Positions 1-6,936 of a DNA stretch of 20,342 nucleotides are shown piece by piece. Each line of letters begins with the position of its first letter. The first letter of the stretch is position 1. The position numbers were made by a program, and so were the translations under genes. A model generated the notes under the pieces. That model was not told the origin of the DNA, made no database searches, and was given only the letters and a program-made list of their open reading frames with translations. The DNA is from Sediminispirochaeta sp. (GTDB lineage Bacteria > Spirochaetota > Spirochaetia > DSM-16054 > Sediminispirochaetaceae): assembly GCA_011046055.1 (NCBI GenBank), contig DSBN01000258.1, positions 1 through 20,342 of the forward strand, read 5' to 3'.

Positions 1-395
1 AGTATGTCGTATATTGTGCCGGAGAGGCTCCTGGTGTAGGCGTCCACCGACCAGAGTACCCCCTGCAGCTGTAGAACTAAACTCTTCAAGCGGCGAAAGA
101 GGTCGGAGAGTTCGTTTTGCTCCTCTTCTGGGAGACGCACCACCACCGTATAAAAACCATCGTTCTCTTTGGCCCCCAGCTCCCGCCGCAGGTTCTCAAA
201 AATATGTACCCTCTCTTTCTCCAGCGCGGCCAGGTAAGTCGACAGCTTCTCCATTTTTTCTAGATTTTGCGAGAGTTTTTTCCAATCGTGCTTGAATATG
301 TCGTTTCGGATGGCCTCCGCCCGTTCAACCGCGCCGCCAAATCCTTCGACTTCTTGACTCAATATACTCTTCATATGGACAACTGTTTCGGCCAT
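1..395 (-). CDS. FlgN-like flagellar chaperone, partial (C-terminus beyond left edge)
   Basis: The first 131 residues of a minus-strand gene are visible; the rest lies outside the window. The protein is charged, almost wholly helical and without membrane segments. It has heptad-like leucines and the pattern of a short N-terminal helix, a K-rich linker and a LAALEKER-type helix seen in FlgN, the cytoplasmic export chaperone for the hook-associated proteins FlgK and FlgL. Visible length fits the family's usual 140-160 residues. The start ATG at 393-395 has a good ribosome site (AGGAG, six bases upstream). Another ATG four bases upstream lies in a different frame that is soon closed. The gene diverges from trxB. 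FlgN is the best reading from shape and composition, but short coiled-coil proteins are easily confused; flgK immediately to the left would confirm it. Confidence 0.6.
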   Translation of the reverse strand, partial: MAETVVHMKSILSQEVEGFGGAVERAEAIRNDIFKHDWKKLSQNLEKMEKLSTYLAALEKERVHIFENLRRELGAKENDGFYTVVVRLPEEEQNELSDLFRRLKSLVLQLQGVLWSVDAYTRSLSGTIYDI

Positions 396-618
396 TCATT
401 TCTCCTATTTCTATCATCGACTCCCTTTTATAAGAGTTTAGTAAAGTTTCACGATCGATCAGATTATTGCCGTTTTCCATTTTATACGGGCGTGCTATTA
501 TGACCGTGGGACGATTCAAAGAAGGAGTGCTCGCTCGCCGCGGTTTATTACAAAGTATTACTTGATTCTAAATAGAAGTTTTCTTATATTAAGTGCAGAT
601 TTGACAAGGAGGAATGCA
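396..618. promoter_or_regulatory. Divergent intergenic region between the flgN-like gene and trxB
   Basis: This 223-base region is AT-rich compared with the flanking genes and holds no convincing gene. It must carry promoters for both directions. The rightward promoter is annotated separately at 562-590. On the minus strand there are TATAAA-like hexamers, for example near 425-435, but I could not pair one with a convincing -35 or with a sigma28-type flagellar promoter. Confidence 0.5.
562..590 (+). promoter_or_regulatory. Sigma70-type promoter for trxB
   Basis: The -35 hexamer TTGATT (562-567) and -10 hexamer TATATT (585-590) are separated by exactly 17 bases, matching consensus at 4/6 and 5/6 positions. 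Transcription would start near 597, leaving a leader of about 22 bases that contains the strong ribosome site AAGGAGG at 606-612. This also argues against translation starting upstream at 562. Confidence 0.65.
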
Positions 619-1554
619 ATGCAAGTTGATAAAGACCTGGTGATCATCGGAGCCGGAGCCGCCGGCCTGAGCGCCGCGCAATACGCCGCCCGCGCCAATT
701 TGGACGTTCTGGTAATTGAACAGATGGCCGCCGGAGGGCAGAGCCTGATAATCGGCGATCTGGAAAATTACCCGGGCTTCCCCGAACCGATCAATGGGGC
801 CGATTTCGCCCAGCTCTTGGAGACTCAGGCGAAAAACTTCGGTGCGGAGTTCCTGATCGCCAGCGCCACTTCCCTGAAAAAGGAGGGCGAGATTTTCACC
901 ATCGAGACATCTAAAGGACCGATCACCACCTACGCGGTGATACTCAGTACCGGCGCCCAGCACCGAAAGCTCGGCATCCCCGGAGAGAAGGAGTTCTCCG
1001 GCCGCGGTGTCTCCTATTGTGCCACCTGTGACGGACCGTTTTTCAAGGGCAAAAAGATGCTGGTTGTAGGCGGTGGAGACGCGGCCTGCGATGAGGCCAG
1101 TTTTCTGGCCAACCTGAGCGATCAGGTGATCATGATCCACCGCCGTGACCGTTTCCGCGCCCAGAAGTCCCTGGCCGACCGGGTGCTACACAATCCGAAC
1201 ATCGAAGTCCGTTTCAACCACGTCCTCAAGGAGATCAAGGGAAGCATGAAACTGGAAAGCGTGGTTATGGAGAACACCGAAACCGGGGAGAGCTACGAGG
1301 AAGAGATGGATGCGGTCTTCGTCTTCATCGGCTCCATTCCGCAGACCCAACTGGTACCGGACCTGCCAAAAGACGAGGGGGGATACATCATCACCGACCA
1401 GTGCATGGAGACGGAGGTAAAGGGGCTGTACGCCGCCGGAGACCTGCGCGCCACCCCTTTTCGACAGCTGGTCGTCGCCGCCGGAGAGGGCGCCGTGGCC
1501 ACCCATTGCGCGTCTCAACGCATCGATGCTATAAAGGGACAGGCCTACGAGTAG
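619..1554 (+). CDS. trxB: Thioredoxin reductase (NADPH), TrxB
   Basis: This cytoplasmic flavoprotein uses NADPH to reduce thioredoxin, feeding ribonucleotide reduction and disulfide repair. The 311 residues match the usual bacterial length of 310-320. In order: FAD-binding GAGAAG near residue 11; redox pair Cys134-Ala-Thr-Cys137 followed by DG; NADPH-domain GGGDAA at 151-156; the 2'-phosphate-binding HRRDRFRA at 174-181, which indicates NADPH rather than NADH; and a C-terminal AAGDL flavin motif. The ATG at 619 is chosen because AAGGAGG lies six bases upstream and the protein begins just before the first beta strand. The frame is open back to a TTG at 562, but that segment overlaps the promoter. 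The nagZ-like gene follows 27 bases later on the same strand. Confidence 0.95.
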   Translation: MQVDKDLVIIGAGAAGLSAAQYAARANLDVLVIEQMAAGGQSLIIGDLENYPGFPEPINGADFAQLLETQAKNFGAEFLIASATSLKKEGEIFTIETSKGPITTYAVILSTGAQHRKLGIPGEKEFSGRGVSYCATCDGPFFKGKKMLVVGGGDAACDEASFLANLSDQVIMIHRRDRFRAQKSLADRVLHNPNIEVRFNHVLKEIKGSMKLESVVMENTETGESYEEEMDAVFVFIGSIPQTQLVPDLPKDEGGYIITDQCMETEVKGLYAAGDLRATPFRQLVVAAGEGAVATHCASQRIDAIKGQAYE

Positions 1555-1581
1555 GCCGAGTCTTCTTTTTTAGCAGAGACG

Positions 1582-3285
1582 ATGGGGTTCAGCAAAAAAA
1601 GCGTATCAATTCTGATTCTACTAAGTATACATATTTTCGGGGTCGAAAAAGCTTGGTCAGCCCCGGATTTTTTTTCTCCCCGCCCGGCGGCCGACCTGGC
1701 CCGGGAGCTCGTATCGTCGATGAACGATACCGAACTTTTGGGCCAGGTTTTTATGTTGGGCTACTTCGGTCGGACTCCCTCGCCGGAGACACTCCGTTGG
1801 ATTGGAGAGAAAAAAATCGGCGGTATCAAAATATTCGGTTGGAACGCGGAAAATCTGCGAGACCTGACCCGTAGTATCACCATGCTGCAGCAGGAGGCGA
1901 CTGAGACCCGTCTGAGCATCCCCCTGCTCATCGCCACCGACCAAGAGGGCGGCTGGGTACGTCACGTCAAGGGTGAGACCTCGATCACGCCGGGCAACAT
2001 GGCCCTCGGGGCCACCGCCCTCCCCTACGACTCCTACTACACGGGCTACTACATAGGCGACGAGTTGCGGCGTTTGGGGATCAACATGAACTTTGCCCCC
2101 ACCGTGGACGTCTACTCCAACGCCGAAGCCCACGTGATCGGCCCTCGGGCCTTCGCCGAAGATCCGGTGCTCACCGCCAACCTGGCCTTAGCCTACTACC
2201 AGGGAACAAGAGATGCGGGCGTCATCGCCACGGCGAAACACTTTCCCGGGCACGGCAGCGCCACCGAGGATTCCCACGGTACCCTGCCCCTGATCAGTAC
2301 CAGCTGGGAAACGCTCTGGGAGCGTGACCTGCTGCCGTACCGAATCTTGGTCAAAAACGGCGTTCCCGCCATTATGAGCTCGCACCTGGCCTTCCCCGAT
2401 ATTGTCGACCAGCAGACCCCAGCCTCCCTGTCCCCCTTCTTTCTCAAAGATATCATCCGAGACAAGCTCGGTTTCCAGGGGATGGTGATCACCGATGATA
2501 TGCGGATGCACGGCGTACTGCAGAACAGCAACGACATACCTGAAGCCTGTCTGCAAGCTATAGAAGCCGGCAACGACATGATCATGATCAGTCACGACCA
2601 CCAGATACACCAGGAAGTCTGGGATCGACTGTATACCGAACTCCAAAAAAACAGCAGCTTCCGACAAGACCTTGAACGGAGCGTCGAAAGGATCCTGCGG
2701 ATAAAGTTAGAGTACTTGCGAGGTGAAGAGGCGGCCCCGCTCTTTCCCGATCAGCAGGAGCTCGGGCCGAACTTTCTGGTCAACGGAGAAAACGATTTTT
2801 TCTTCAACCAAGCTTGTAGAAGCGTTTCGGTGATTCGGGACGGACTGCTGCCCTTTGAAGACGACGGTAGATCGATCCTACTGGCGGGACAGCTGAATAC
2901 ATTCCTGCGTATAGGGAAGGAGTTTTTTCCTGGGGCCGATACATTCCACTTCCCCTACTCACCCTTCTACCAGGCCGAAGAGGAGGAAGAGGCGAGGCTC
3001 CTGAGAGCCGCCCGGTCTTACGACACCATTATCTACCTCCTGGCCAATCCCAACAGTGCGGAGGTTCTGCACAGCCTTGAGAGGCTGGACAAAGAGATAG
3101 TCGTCCTCTCGGTGCTCACCCCGGTCTACCTGACCGAGCTACCATGGATCGACACCGCCCTGGCCATCTACGGGACCGGACGAGACTCTTTCTACGCTGG
3201 TTTCGCCGCGCTAACCGGGATGATCCCCGCCTACGGTGAAGTTCCGATCCGAGCCCTACGCGCCTTTCAGGGGAAGCAGCACTGA
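1582..3285 (+). CDS. Secreted glycoside hydrolase family 3, NagZ-type beta-N-acetylhexosaminidase
   Basis: Predicted to remove terminal N-acetylglucosamine from cell-wall muropeptides or other beta-GlcNAc glycans. Residues 1-26 form a signal peptide with a hydrophobic core and a likely cut after WSA, so it acts outside the cytoplasm, unlike the cytoplasmic NagZ of E. coli. The GH3 barrel (about 35-370) contains ATDQEGG, KHFPGHG at 219-225 and the Asp230-Ser-His232 dyad typical of the NagZ subfamily as general acid/base, plus ITDD with Asp305 as likely nucleophile. Residues 370-567 form a second domain, as in the two-domain Bacillus NagZ. It sits 27 bases after trxB, and its TGA overlaps the ATG of the next gene. 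The ribosome site is weak. Family is certain; the natural substrate is inferred. Confidence 0.9.
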   Translation: MGFSKKSVSILILLSIHIFGVEKAWSAPDFFSPRPAADLARELVSSMNDTELLGQVFMLGYFGRTPSPETLRWIGEKKIGGIKIFGWNAENLRDLTRSITMLQQEATETRLSIPLLIATDQEGGWVRHVKGETSITPGNMALGATALPYDSYYTGYYIGDELRRLGINMNFAPTVDVYSNAEAHVIGPRAFAEDPVLTANLALAYYQGTRDAGVIATAKHFPGHGSATEDSHGTLPLISTSWETLWERDLLPYRILVKNGVPAIMSSHLAFPDIVDQQTPASLSPFFLKDIIRDKLGFQGMVITDDMRMHGVLQNSNDIPEACLQAIEAGNDMIMISHDHQIHQEVWDRLYTELQKNSSFRQDLERSVERILRIKLEYLRGEEAAPLFPDQQELGPNFLVNGENDFFFNQACRSVSVIRDGLLPFEDDGRSILLAGQLNTFLRIGKEFFPGADTFHFPYSPFYQAEEEEEARLLRAARSYDTIIYLLANPNSAEVLHSLERLDKEIVVLSVLTPVYLTELPWIDTALAIYGTGRDSFYAGFAALTGMIPAYGEVPIRALRAFQGKQH

Positions 3286-4160
3286 TGTGGTTCCAAGCCG
3301 AGCAGGGAAACCTGCGGGATATCTTGAATTTCATCCTGCCCATGGAGGAGTACTGCGTCAACTTCAGCTCTTGGCTCAAAAAAGGGACAAAAGCGGCCCT
3401 TCCGTCACGCAGGGAGGCATTGGTATATCTTCTTGCTTCGGAACACAGTCTCCCTTCCGTCGGGGGGGGGAATATCCGCGCCCTGCTCCTCCTGACGCGC
3501 AGCGGTCTGCTGGTACCGGTGGTACACCCCCAGGATCCCCTGAGTCTCAGAGATCTGAGAGGGCTTGACGAAATTTTGGGAAGGACACCACGGAAAATTT
3601 TCTGCATCGCCGGCCTGGCGAATAGGGTTCAGTTATTTCAGAACTATCTGGGGCTGCACGGCAAAAGCATAGCGTATCACTTGATGAAAAGAGAGATCTC
3701 CAAACCTCTGGAGGCCAACCTCTTCCCCCCCGATCTCCATCTCCACGGTATGACTCTGGAAGATGCCGAACGGGTATTCCCGCTGGAGGTCAAATACCAG
3801 CACGAAGAGGTGCTGGTCCACCCCGAACGCTTCAACCCCGCTGCGCACTTGATGTACTTCAAAAGGAATATTCGACAGCAGGATATCTTTTTTGCCACGA
3901 TCGGAAAGGAGGTGGTCGCCAAGGCGGGAACCAACGCGCAGGGATTCCGATACTGCCAGATAGGCGGAGTCTACACCGACCAAGCCTACCGAGGACGAGG
4001 TATAGCCCGTACGGTGATGGTCAAGCTCCTGGAAGTCCTGGAGACTCGCGGACAGGGTTCGGTTCTGTTTGTCAGAAAGGGCAACCAGCCGGCGGTGCGG
4101 CTCTACCAAGGTCTCGGCTTTTCCCACCTGGGAGATTTCCAGATCACCTATCCTGACTGA
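3285..4160 (+). CDS. GNAT-family N-acetyltransferase with an unknown N-terminal domain
   Basis: The C-terminal half (about residues 150-291) is a GNAT acetyltransferase domain. The acetyl-CoA pyrophosphate loop is R236-G-R-G-I-A241, preceded by the beta strand QIGGVYTD and followed by a helix and the closing VRLYQGLGF segment. It should transfer an acetyl group from acetyl-CoA to an amine; nothing shows which substrate. Residues 1-150 form a domain I cannot name, with LLLLTRSGLLVPV resembling a sensor-like beta core. The start overlaps the nagZ stop (TGATG), so the two are probably translationally coupled. A run of nine Gs (3462-3470, residues 60-62) makes the gene prone to frameshift by slippage. 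A 128-base gap follows before glgA. Confidence 0.8.
   Translation: MWFQAEQGNLRDILNFILPMEEYCVNFSSWLKKGTKAALPSRREALVYLLASEHSLPSVGGGNIRALLLLTRSGLLVPVVHPQDPLSLRDLRGLDEILGRTPRKIFCIAGLANRVQLFQNYLGLHGKSIAYHLMKREISKPLEANLFPPDLHLHGMTLEDAERVFPLEVKYQHEEVLVHPERFNPAAHLMYFKRNIRQQDIFFATIGKEVVAKAGTNAQGFRYCQIGGVYTDQAYRGRGIARTVMVKLLEVLETRGQGSVLFVRKGNQPAVRLYQGLGFSHLGDFQITYPD
3462..3470 (+). repeat. G9 homopolymer tract inside the GNAT gene
   Basis: Nine consecutive Gs encode Gly60-Gly62. Gaining or losing one base would throw the reading frame out before the acetyltransferase domain. One alternative frame closes at 3568. This is the longest G or C run I noticed in the window. Confidence 0.9.
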
Positions 4161-4288
4161 ACAAGCACGGCGGCGACCGAGCAATTATAAATTTGGAAAG
4201 TGCACTCGCCCTTTCCAAAATGAGATTTGCCGGCGGCGACCTTGACTTCGAGCTTGTATAGCAGTTACAAAAGAGATAAGGGGTTAGT
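4161..4288 (+). promoter_or_regulatory. Leader region of glgA with hairpin and flanking direct repeats
   Basis: This 128-base gap holds a perfect 9-bp inverted repeat, TTTGGAAAG (4192-4200) and CTTTCCAAA (4211-4219), with a ten-base loop and no T-run after it. On either side is an 11-bp direct repeat, CGGCGGCGACC, at 4168-4178 and 4231-4241, spaced 63 bp apart. A TATAAA lies at 4186-4191 and a TTGACT at 4242-4247, but no well-spaced promoter pair is clear. The ribosome site is AAGGGG at 4278-4283. The hairpin could end the trxB operon weakly or regulate glgA. Confidence 0.45.
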
Positions 4289-5773
4289 ATGAAAGTTTGT
4301 ATGATCAGCTCTGAGACGGTACCCTTCGCCAAGTCCGGAGGACTTGCCGACGTGATCGGCGCTCTGTCAAAGAAGATCGCCTCCCAGGGATATGATGTTC
4401 GTATTGTTATTCCGCGCTACTCCTCGATCTCTCCAGAGCATCTGCACTTGGTGCGGGACAAAATCAATGTTCCCATAGATTTCGGATATTCGCAGATACG
4501 CGTTTTGCAGGCACGTATACCCGACTCGGAGGTACCGGTATATTTTATCGACCACCCGGATTTTTCGGCTCGACCCGGCTTCTACGGGGGGCACGGAAGC
4601 CACACCTATCGGGACAACCATCGACGTTTCGCCCTGTTCAACCGAGCAGTCTTCGCTTTGTGCCGCGAGATAGAGTGGATTCCCGATATCCTGCACGGCC
4701 ACGACTGGCAGACCGGCTTGGTAGGCGCCTACCTGAGGGAGTGGGAGCAGCAATCGGGTTTCCAGAACAGCAAAAACGTCTTTAGCATTCACAATATCGG
4801 ATACCAGGGTATCTTTTCCAAACACGACCTGCACAGTACCCAGTTGAGTTGGGAGACCTGCAACTCCGACACCGCCGGTTACGACTCGAGGCTCAACTTC
4901 CTCAAGTGTGGGATCCTGAACGCCGACGCCCTCACCACGGTCTCACCTACCTACGCCCGAGAGATCCAGAGCCCCGAGTTCGGTCACGGTTTGGAGGAAA
5001 TTCTTAGCGAAAGAGGCGCGGGTCTCGTGGGAATACTCAATGGAGTGGACTACGAGGAGTGGGATCCGCGTATCGACCCGCACATTCCAGTCCCTTTTTC
5101 ACCTGAGGATCTCAGCGGCAAGAGAGAAGCCAAGAGGGCTCTGCAGGAGAAAGCCGGGCTTCCCGTCCGTAGCGATCTTCCCGTGATCGGTATGGTCAGC
5201 AGATTGGCCGCGCAGAAAGGTTTCTACGAACTCTGCGATCCCCACCGAGGCGCTTTGAAGAGGATCTGTAATGAGATGGCGGTTCAAGTAGTGATTTTGG
5301 GTACCGGAGAGAAATGGATCGAAGAGGAGCTTATCCGTCTGCAGACTCACAGCTCCAATCTAAAGTTCTTCAGCACCTTCAGCAACACCATGGCCCACCT
5401 CATCGAAGCAGGGTCGGATCTTTTCCTCATGCCCAGCCGCTACGAACCCTGCGGCTTGAATCAGATCTACTCGCTTCGTTACGCCACCCTGCCCATAGTC
5501 CGCCGTACCGGCGGATTGGCCGACACGGTCGAGAATTACGACCCTCAAACGGGAGATGGTACCGGCTTTATGTTTGACGAGCTCTCCCCGGAGGAGATAT
5601 TCCACGGTACCGAGAGAGCCGTCTCCACCTGGTACGAGAGACCCGAACACTTCCAGAAGATGCAACACCGGGCTATGGGCAAGCACTTCTCCTGGGACGA
5701 TTCGGCGCGAAAGTACCTGGAACTTTACCGGATGGTCCTGGAGCAGGACGAGAAGCTGGAACTAAGAAGCTGA
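4289..5773 (+). CDS. glgA: Glycogen synthase (ADP-glucose), GlgA
   Basis: Family GT5 retaining glucosyltransferase that extends alpha-1,4-glucan chains from ADP-glucose in cytoplasmic glycogen synthesis. The 494 residues fit the usual 470-490. The N-terminal Rossmann domain opens with the nucleotide-sugar motif FAKSGGLADV (Lys15 contacts the diphosphate) and includes HGHDWQTG and FSIHNIGYQG. The C-terminal domain begins near GMVSRLAAQKG and carries RYEPCGLNQ from Arg384 and the second glycine loop RRTGGLADTV. All expected motifs are present. The start has AAGGGG five bases upstream. No other glg gene is adjacent. The last 49 bases lie antisense to the end of mrfB, so the two convergent genes overlap. 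Confidence 0.95.
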   Translation: MKVCMISSETVPFAKSGGLADVIGALSKKIASQGYDVRIVIPRYSSISPEHLHLVRDKINVPIDFGYSQIRVLQARIPDSEVPVYFIDHPDFSARPGFYGGHGSHTYRDNHRRFALFNRAVFALCREIEWIPDILHGHDWQTGLVGAYLREWEQQSGFQNSKNVFSIHNIGYQGIFSKHDLHSTQLSWETCNSDTAGYDSRLNFLKCGILNADALTTVSPTYAREIQSPEFGHGLEEILSERGAGLVGILNGVDYEEWDPRIDPHIPVPFSPEDLSGKREAKRALQEKAGLPVRSDLPVIGMVSRLAAQKGFYELCDPHRGALKRICNEMAVQVVILGTGEKWIEEELIRLQTHSSNLKFFSTFSNTMAHLIEAGSDLFLMPSRYEPCGLNQIYSLRYATLPIVRRTGGLADTVENYDPQTGDGTGFMFDELSPEEIFHGTERAVSTWYERPEHFQKMQHRAMGKHFSWDDSARKYLELYRMVLEQDEKLELRS

Positions 5774-6933
5774 CTCCCGTCCACGGTCTTGCAGTCCCCC
5801 TTCAGTTTTCCGGCCAATCTTCGTCGGCGGTGTTCGATCGCCCTCCTTCGGGACGGTGACAGCTCCGTCCCCCCCTCCAGAAGCAGGTCTATCGTTTCCA
5901 GAGCCGCCGCGTAATCGCCCTGGCGGTGTTCCAGGAGCTTCGCCATCTCGACGATCGCCAAATAGTCGACACCCGCCTCCAAAATTTCCCGAAGAACCGA
6001 CTCGAGACGGCGGTAGTCCCTTGTTCGCTTGTAATGCAGCAACAGGGGTCTTCCGGCGCGCGGCTCTCCCCGGCTCAAGGCTTCGTGCAGCACCTCCTCG
6101 CCTCGCGGGTCGCCAGCGCGCAGCAGCAATGCTCCCAATCCGGCGAGCTCCTGGGGATACCCCAAGAGCTCGGTCCGGGAGGGCAGGTTTTCAAAAAAAG
6201 CCAGCAAGCGGGCTAAGGTCACTATATCCTGCACATGGTGTCGGTCCACTCGCTGCATGGCCCCGTACTCTTCGCCCCGGACAAAGCTCTGGTAGACCTG
6301 AGGGATCAGCGCCCCAGGAATATCTTCGCTCCTCACGACCCCCAGCACCCCCCGCTCGACCTGCTGCAGACTGCAAGAGTCGAGCACATCGCGCCACAGC
6401 CGTCGCGCCGGATAGAGCAGGTCCAGCTGACGCGGCATCCCCCCCGGTACGGCGTGGATTATAAGTCGGCTTTGGAGAAGTTTTTGGTCGAATGACTTTC
6501 CGTTGTAAGAGACGTATGTTTTTGAAGGAGAGAGATGTCCAGAAATCCGGCGCAAAAACTCCCCCTCCCCGGGATAGTCGGTCAGGAGATAACGGCTCAT
6601 CTCCAACTCCCCAGCCCTATAAGAGGCAAAGCCCGCCAGAAAAATCACCGTCCCGGCTCCGCCGGAAAGTCCGGTAGTCTCAAAGTCGTAGAATACCAGC
6701 TCTTCCAGATTCTGATTCGGCTCCAAAAGAAGTCCGTCCCGCAGTTCCGAGAGTTCAGGGAGAGGGAGACGCTCTTTCGTCTGCCAGACAAACTCAGCTG
6801 CCGGTTCCCAGCTGCCCCAAGGCTGAAGATCCCGGGAGTGGCTCCTCCTCGGCGAGGTTTCTTGGCGACCCTCCGCCCTATTCTGCTCCCTCATGGCTCG
6901 CAGCTGCTGAAGCCGAGCTCCCAACTTGGCCAT
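5725..6933 (-). CDS. mrfB: MrfB/YprB-type RNase H-like 3'-5' exonuclease
   Basis: This 402-residue protein has an RNase H-fold exonuclease core. Acidic motifs are Asp83-Phe-Glu85-Thr-Thr-Gly, then YNGKSFD with Asp149, Asp171 in DLLYPARRLW, and His232-His233 with Asp236, in the DEDD order. Residues 260-385 are helical and TPR-like. The family is YprB; in Bacillus subtilis YprB (MrfB) is the nuclease partner of helicase MrfA in removing mitomycin C lesions independently of UvrABC. Here it follows mrfA with the start three bases after the mrfA stop, and its ribosome site lies within the last mrfA codons. The final sixteen or so residues are encoded antisense to the glgA 3' end and are probably not conserved. 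Function is inferred from family and operon partner. Confidence 0.88.
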   Translation of the reverse strand: MAKLGARLQQLRAMREQNRAEGRQETSPRRSHSRDLQPWGSWEPAAEFVWQTKERLPLPELSELRDGLLLEPNQNLEELVFYDFETTGLSGGAGTVIFLAGFASYRAGELEMSRYLLTDYPGEGEFLRRISGHLSPSKTYVSYNGKSFDQKLLQSRLIIHAVPGGMPRQLDLLYPARRLWRDVLDSCSLQQVERGVLGVVRSEDIPGALIPQVYQSFVRGEEYGAMQRVDRHHVQDIVTLARLLAFFENLPSRTELLGYPQELAGLGALLLRAGDPRGEEVLHEALSRGEPRAGRPLLLHYKRTRDYRRLESVLREILEAGVDYLAIVEMAKLLEHRQGDYAAALETIDLLLEGGTELSPSRRRAIEHRRRRLAGKLKGDCKTVDGSQLLSSSFSSCSRTIR

Positions 6934-6936
6934 TTC

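Noticed and set aside
442..449. TAAAGTTT, matching the sigma28 flagellar -35 consensus
   Set aside because: It faces trxB, not the flgN-like gene, and no GCCGATAA-like -10 follows at the required distance.
325..519. 64-codon minus-strand frame starting upstream of the flgN-like gene
   Set aside because: It overlaps the flgN-like start in another frame and ends within it. The ribosome site fits the flgN-like ATG, and the translation resembles nothing.
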